From positions 1 to 64,000 of the forward strand of contig NAJO01000082.1 in assembly GCA_002077065.1 (NCBI GenBank): 64,000 nt of DNA, given 5' to 3'. This DNA comes from Cryoendolithus antarcticus. Lineage: Eukaryota; Ascomycota; Dothideomycetes; Cladosporiales; Cladosporiaceae. The notes beneath the pieces were generated by a model that was not told the DNA's origin, did not search any database, and saw nothing but the letters and a program-made list of their open reading frames with translations. This document shows positions 63,324 through 64,000 of this stretch, piece by piece (within the stretch, counting starts at the first letter, position 1; the number at the start of each line of letters is the position of its first letter). The position numbers and the translations under genes were made by a program.

Positions 63324-64000
63324 TCAATCCCCCTCAGCCTCATCAACTTCCATCGCCTCTCCCGGACTCCCACCACTCGGGTCCCGCCTCGTAGTCGTAC
63401 TATGCGTGCCCCTCGGAGTCTCGACGGCCTTGACAATCGCCTCGCCCTCTTCGGGACTTAGCACGTTATCCAGGATGTCGTGCGCAGCCTCTATGACTTC
63501 ATCCTCGATACCGGCTTCGCAAACGAGCTGTTCGCTGAAGGCGACGCGTGTGAGACTGATGAGAAACTTGTGGTAGCCGCCGTAGGTAGCTGCTAGCTTT
63601 TGCGTGAGATCGATTGATGAGTCGAAGGTTCGGAGAAGATGGTGAAGAAGTCTGACGGTCATGTTGACGGTGCGGATGATGAGATCGTGGGCTGTTGGCA
63701 TATCGTCCTGTTCGTCGTCTCGAACCAAGCCAAGCGACGGAGGCGTGGTGTACAGCCTCGTGATCTGAGCGTCAAGGAACCTGACTAGTCTCCCAATGGC
63801 ATTGCGATGGTGTGCAAGCAGCTGCCCGCCGTGATCTGTAAGGCACATCTGCCTCAGAACAGATAATATCTGGATCCGCAGCTCGGCAATCTCCTCGACC
63901 AAGTACGACTCCTCACCCTTGGGCGGCTCTGGCGTGTCGAAGAGCAGCAGTGTCAGGCGGTCGACAGTGTATCGCTCCTGTTGATCTTGCAGCGTCGTGT
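63324..64000 (-). CDS. C-terminal part of a probable Rad26/ATRIP checkpoint protein (cut by window edge)
   Basis: The reading frame is open from the window end to the stop at 63324, so at least 225 C-terminal residues are seen and the 5' part lies outside. Visible blocks are DRLTLLLFDTPEPP, LRIQILSVLRQMCLTDHGGQ, AIGRLVRFLDAQI, IIRTVNMTVRLLHHLLRTF, GGYHKFLISLTRVAFSEQLV and LDNVLSPEEGEAIVKAVE, followed by a polar tail. The all-helical pattern and the KFLISLTRVAFSE and LSPEEGEA blocks resemble the C-terminus of fungal Rad26/UvsD (ATRIP), the partner of the ATR kinase. This is from memory and uncertain; another helical-repeat protein is possible. Confidence 0.5.
   Translation of the reverse strand, partial: TTLQDQQERYTVDRLTLLLFDTPEPPKGEESYLVEEIAELRIQILSVLRQMCLTDHGGQLLAHHRNAIGRLVRFLDAQITRLYTTPPSLGLVRDDEQDDMPTAHDLIIRTVNMTVRLLHHLLRTFDSSIDLTQKLAATYGGYHKFLISLTRVAFSEQLVCEAGIEDEVIEAAHDILDNVLSPEEGEAIVKAVETPRGTHSTTTRRDPSGGSPGEAMEVDEAEGD

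Overview
This is one chromosome end of a filamentous ascomycete (Pezizomycotina, perhaps Dothideomycetes; the class is a guess). It opens with 16 perfect CCCTAA telomere repeats, and coding sequence begins almost at the junction. Genes are dense. Many have short introns of about 50-75 nt with GT..AG ends and CTGAC/CTAAC-type branch sites. The proteome is typically fungal: Snf7, Ten1, the Ino80 subunit Iec3, dynein light intermediate chain, New1/Elf1, Imp2, and many MFS, SDR and esterase genes. I see no transposon, AT-rich mutated repeat, rRNA, tRNA, CRISPR array or telomere-linked helicase.

Layout. 0-15 kb: a SnoaL-like gene that runs into the telomere, a PRISE-type reductase, a cupin, an unknown conserved protein, the divergent pair Snf7/Ten1, a 10-exon sugar transporter, an SDR, a DHA2-type drug transporter and a carboxylesterase. 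15-35 kb: an H-type lectin protein, dihydroorotase, a CCCH zinc-finger protein, neutral ceramidase, a 1249-residue charged protein, an 803-residue membrane protein, a DUF1769 protein, a second SDR and a 2OG-Fe(II) oxygenase. 35-54 kb is mostly core cell biology: an FHA/forkhead regulator resembling Fhl1, Iec3, an HhH-GPD DNA glycosylase, dynein light intermediate chain divergent from mitochondrial ribosomal protein bS16m, a secreted yellow/MRJP-like protein, and New1/Elf1. 54-64 kb: a sugar transporter broken by one in-frame TAG, a tartrate/D-malate dehydrogenase divergent from it, Imp2, a tyrosine phosphatase, a secreted GH130-like enzyme, a 3-hydroxyisobutyrate dehydrogenase, and the 3' end of a probable Rad26/ATRIP gene cut by the window edge.

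The genes do not form one obvious pathway. The closest thing to a functional pair is the MFS transporter plus tartrate/malate dehydrogenase, which share a 1.07-kb intergenic region. The first 15 kb carries a loose set of redox, transport and esterase genes, but no backbone synthase to make it a secondary-metabolite cluster. I found no convincing undescribed system. The strongest unusual signals are the telomere-truncated gene and the single nonsense codon in the transporter. Exon models were built by hand from splice sites and reading-frame continuity. Every listed multi-exon model has a length divisible by three, but boundaries may be off by a base.
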